From: Piliocolobus tephrosceles
Taxonomy: Eukaryota > Chordata > Mammalia > Primates > Cercopithecidae
Assembly: GCF_002776525.5 (NCBI RefSeq)
Contig: NC_045438.1
Coordinates: 150,047,777-150,111,776, forward strand
Direction: 5' to 3'
Length of the DNA stretch: 64,000 nt
The notes under the pieces are model-generated. The model was not told where the DNA came from. It saw only the letters and a list, made by a program, of their open reading frames with translations, and made no database searches. Every line of letters starts with the position of its first letter. Positions within the stretch are counted from its first letter, which is position 1. Positions 62,407-64,000 of this stretch are shown here, piece by piece. Position numbers and translations under genes: made by a program.

Positions 62407-62806
62407 TATATTAGTCCATTCTCACATCGCTATAAAGACATGCCTGAAACTGGGTAACTTACAAAGAAAAGAGATTTAATTGGCTCACAGTACTGCAGGC
62501 TTTATAGGAAGCATGATGCTGGCATCTGCTTGGCCCTCTGGAGAGGCCTGTCACATGGTCAAAGTAGGTGCAAGAGAGCGAGTTGCGGGGTGAGTGTGGG
62601 GGGGCGGTGCTACACACCTTTAAATGACCAGATCTCACAAGAACTCACTCACTATCCCCAGGACAGTACCAAGAGGGATAGTGCTAAACCATTCATGAGA
62701 AATTTGCCCCCATGATGCAATCACCTCCTACCAGGCCCCACCTCCAACAATGAGGATTACATTTCAATATGAGATTTGGGCAGGGACACACATCCAAACT
62801 ATATCA
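62407..62806 (-). mobile_element. Solo LTR, MaLR (MST-type), second copy
   Basis: 400-bp reverse LTR of the same class as the 61.76-kb copy. Flanking pentamers gatgt (62402-62406) and gatgc (62807-62811) match at four of five. The 235 bp between the two LTRs is not recognisable as retroviral internal sequence, so these look like separate insertions. It contains AGACATGCCT, a perfect p53 half-site, at 62436-62445. Confidence 0.9.
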
Positions 62807-63563
62807 GATGCAGGGGGATAAGAGAAAAAGAATAGCCCCAACTGCTGGCACCACTAAGAGGGAGAATAAAAGAGAAGTGATAGTAAGGAAACCATGATAA
62901 TTCAAATTAAGACCTGTAGAATCAGAGATGCCTCTGGGGAATACTGGAAGAACTGACAATAGGCTACCAACAGAGAGAGATCTAGGATGGAGAGTCATTT
63001 GGGAATTGCCATCATTTAGGTAGTGGCCATAGATGAGATTACCAAAAGCTAAGACAACCCACATGCTATAGAGGGAAGCAGAGGCTTAGGGCCTTGGCAA
63101 ACTCCACTACCCATTCATTATTATGTAACCTTAATGAAGTTATTTAATATATTCAAAACTCAGTTTTCTCATCTATCAAATAGGAATGATGACATTCATC
63201 TCACAGGCTGTTGTGAGGGTAGAAGTGGTTTTTTTAAGTAGCTACCATAGTGCCTGATACACGGAGATGCCTGCACAAATCAAATCTCGATGGGCCGGGG
63301 TGGTGGTTGGGGTAGAGGCAGTTACTGGCAACTCCTGGAATTGTGTACTGCACAACCTGCTCAGCTGTACACCATGGTCCTGGCCTGATACACATTAGGA
63401 ACTCAGTCAGTGTTGTTTATCTAAGAAAGGGAAAGGGGAAGGAAAAGAAAGCGTTAAAAAAGAGAACCCAAAAGAACATCAGTATTTAAAGGGTAGGTTA
63501 GAAGGAAGTCCTCAAATAAGTCTAAGAAAAAATTGCTTATTTTATACTACAAAAATAAAGGTA

Positions 63564-63969
63564 GGCCAGGCACAGTGGCTCATACCTGTAATCCTAGCAC
63601 TTTGGGAAAATCGCATGGCCTAAGCCCAGGCGTTCAAGATTAGCTTTAACACCTGTGATAGTGAGACCCTATCTCTACAAACAATAAGAAATAAATTAAC
63701 CAGATATGGCGGCACATACCTGTAGTCCTAAGCCCAGGCGTTCAAGATTAGCCTTAACACCTGTGATAGTGAGACCCTATCTCTACAAACAATAAGAAAT
63801 AAATTAACCAGATATGGCGGCACATACCTGTAGTCCCAGCTACCCAGGAGGCTGAGGCAGGAGGATCACTTGAGCCCAGGAGGCTGAGGCTGCCGTGAGC
63901 TGTGATCACACCAGTGCACTCCAGCCTGCGCAACAGAGTGAGATCCTGTCTCAAATAAATAAACAAATA
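63564..63969 (+). mobile_element. AluJ-type with internal tandem duplication
   Basis: Old Alu arms enclose two copies of a 108-bp segment (63621-63728 and 63729-63836). The first-arm segment between 'cactttggg' and the duplication is rearranged. Confidence 0.93.
63621..63836 (+). repeat. 108-bp tandem duplication
   Basis: Two direct 108-bp units differ at a single base that I can see ('gattagcttt' versus 'gattagcctt'). Confidence 0.97.
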
Positions 63970-64000
63970 CATATATTTTTTAAAAAATAAATAAATGTAA

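Larger units (their letters stand above)
59411..64000. other. RNF144B 5' flanking region
   Basis: Upstream DNA with the promoter-proximal segment, an AluS (60.57 kb), MIR-like pieces (about 60.87-60.95 and 63.09-63.22 kb), an L2/MIR-like piece (about 61.48-61.62 kb), two MaLR LTRs (61.76 and 62.41 kb), a purine-rich stretch (63425-63465) and an AluJ with a tandem duplication (63.56 kb). I see no other gene. In 59640-60560, 60960-61480 and 62820-63090 nothing is recognisable. The 196-codon plus-strand open frame over the CpG island looks like a by-product of GC content. Confidence 0.75.

Noticed and set aside
1..64000. CRISPR arrays, bacterial operons, phage or plasmid modules
   Set aside because: All interspersed repeats are primate SINE/LINE/LTR/DNA-transposon types and the gene has spliceosomal introns; the tandem repeats lack a spacer-repeat pattern.

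Overview
This window is primate nuclear DNA, most likely from an Old World monkey of the macaque/baboon group. It is dense in Alu, L1 and MaLR-type LTR copies. Several young AluY copies (near 19.5, 43.9 and 50.0 kb) share substitutions I associate with cercopithecid AluY lineages: 'gctcaagcctg' near the start, 'gggcgaggtggcggg' mid-element and 'gagatccggcc' in the right arm. Prokaryotic features such as operons, CRISPR arrays or att sites are absent.

The only protein-coding gene I can support is RNF144B (IBRDC2, p53RFP), an RBR-type E3 ubiquitin ligase, on the minus strand. Its 5' half is here. A CpG-rich promoter with a TATA box lies near 59.44 kb. Noncoding exon 1 has a clear donor at 59124. 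The first coding exon (exon 2) has CDS 47034-47198, exon 3 is 18549-18653 and exon 4 is 8205-8265. Together these encode residues 1-110 and the first base of codon 111. They cover the N-terminus, all eight putative zinc ligands of RING1, and the start of the linker toward the IBR domain. The IBR, RING2 and C-terminal membrane segment must lie beyond position 1.

Layout from left to right: intron 4 (1-8204, incomplete) opens inside a young L1 whose ORF2 3' end is open. Intron 3 (8266-18548) carries several Alus, a MER2 DNA transposon and a solo MaLR LTR with a 5-bp target duplication. Intron 2 (18654-47033) is about 28 kb. It holds a 31-bp minisatellite split by an AluY, an inverted-repeat microsatellite grown from an Alu tail, a reverse-strand L1M of about 1.9 kb, an Alu cluster at 34.7-38.5 kb with a long GGAA microsatellite, and nested insertions in an L2 near 39-40 kb. 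Intron 1 (about 47235-59123) has L1M, Alu and L2 copies and a perfect p53 half-site about 1.9 kb from the predicted start. The 5' flank (59411-64000) has two MaLR LTRs in the same orientation as the gene and an Alu with a 108-bp tandem duplication.

I found no previously undescribed biological system. The points most worth a second look are the architecture of the RNF144B 5' end (two upstream ORFs, two in-frame starts, TATA plus ETS-like sites), the p53 half-sites, and the structurally odd repeats. Repeat family names come from recognition by eye and should be treated as class-level calls.
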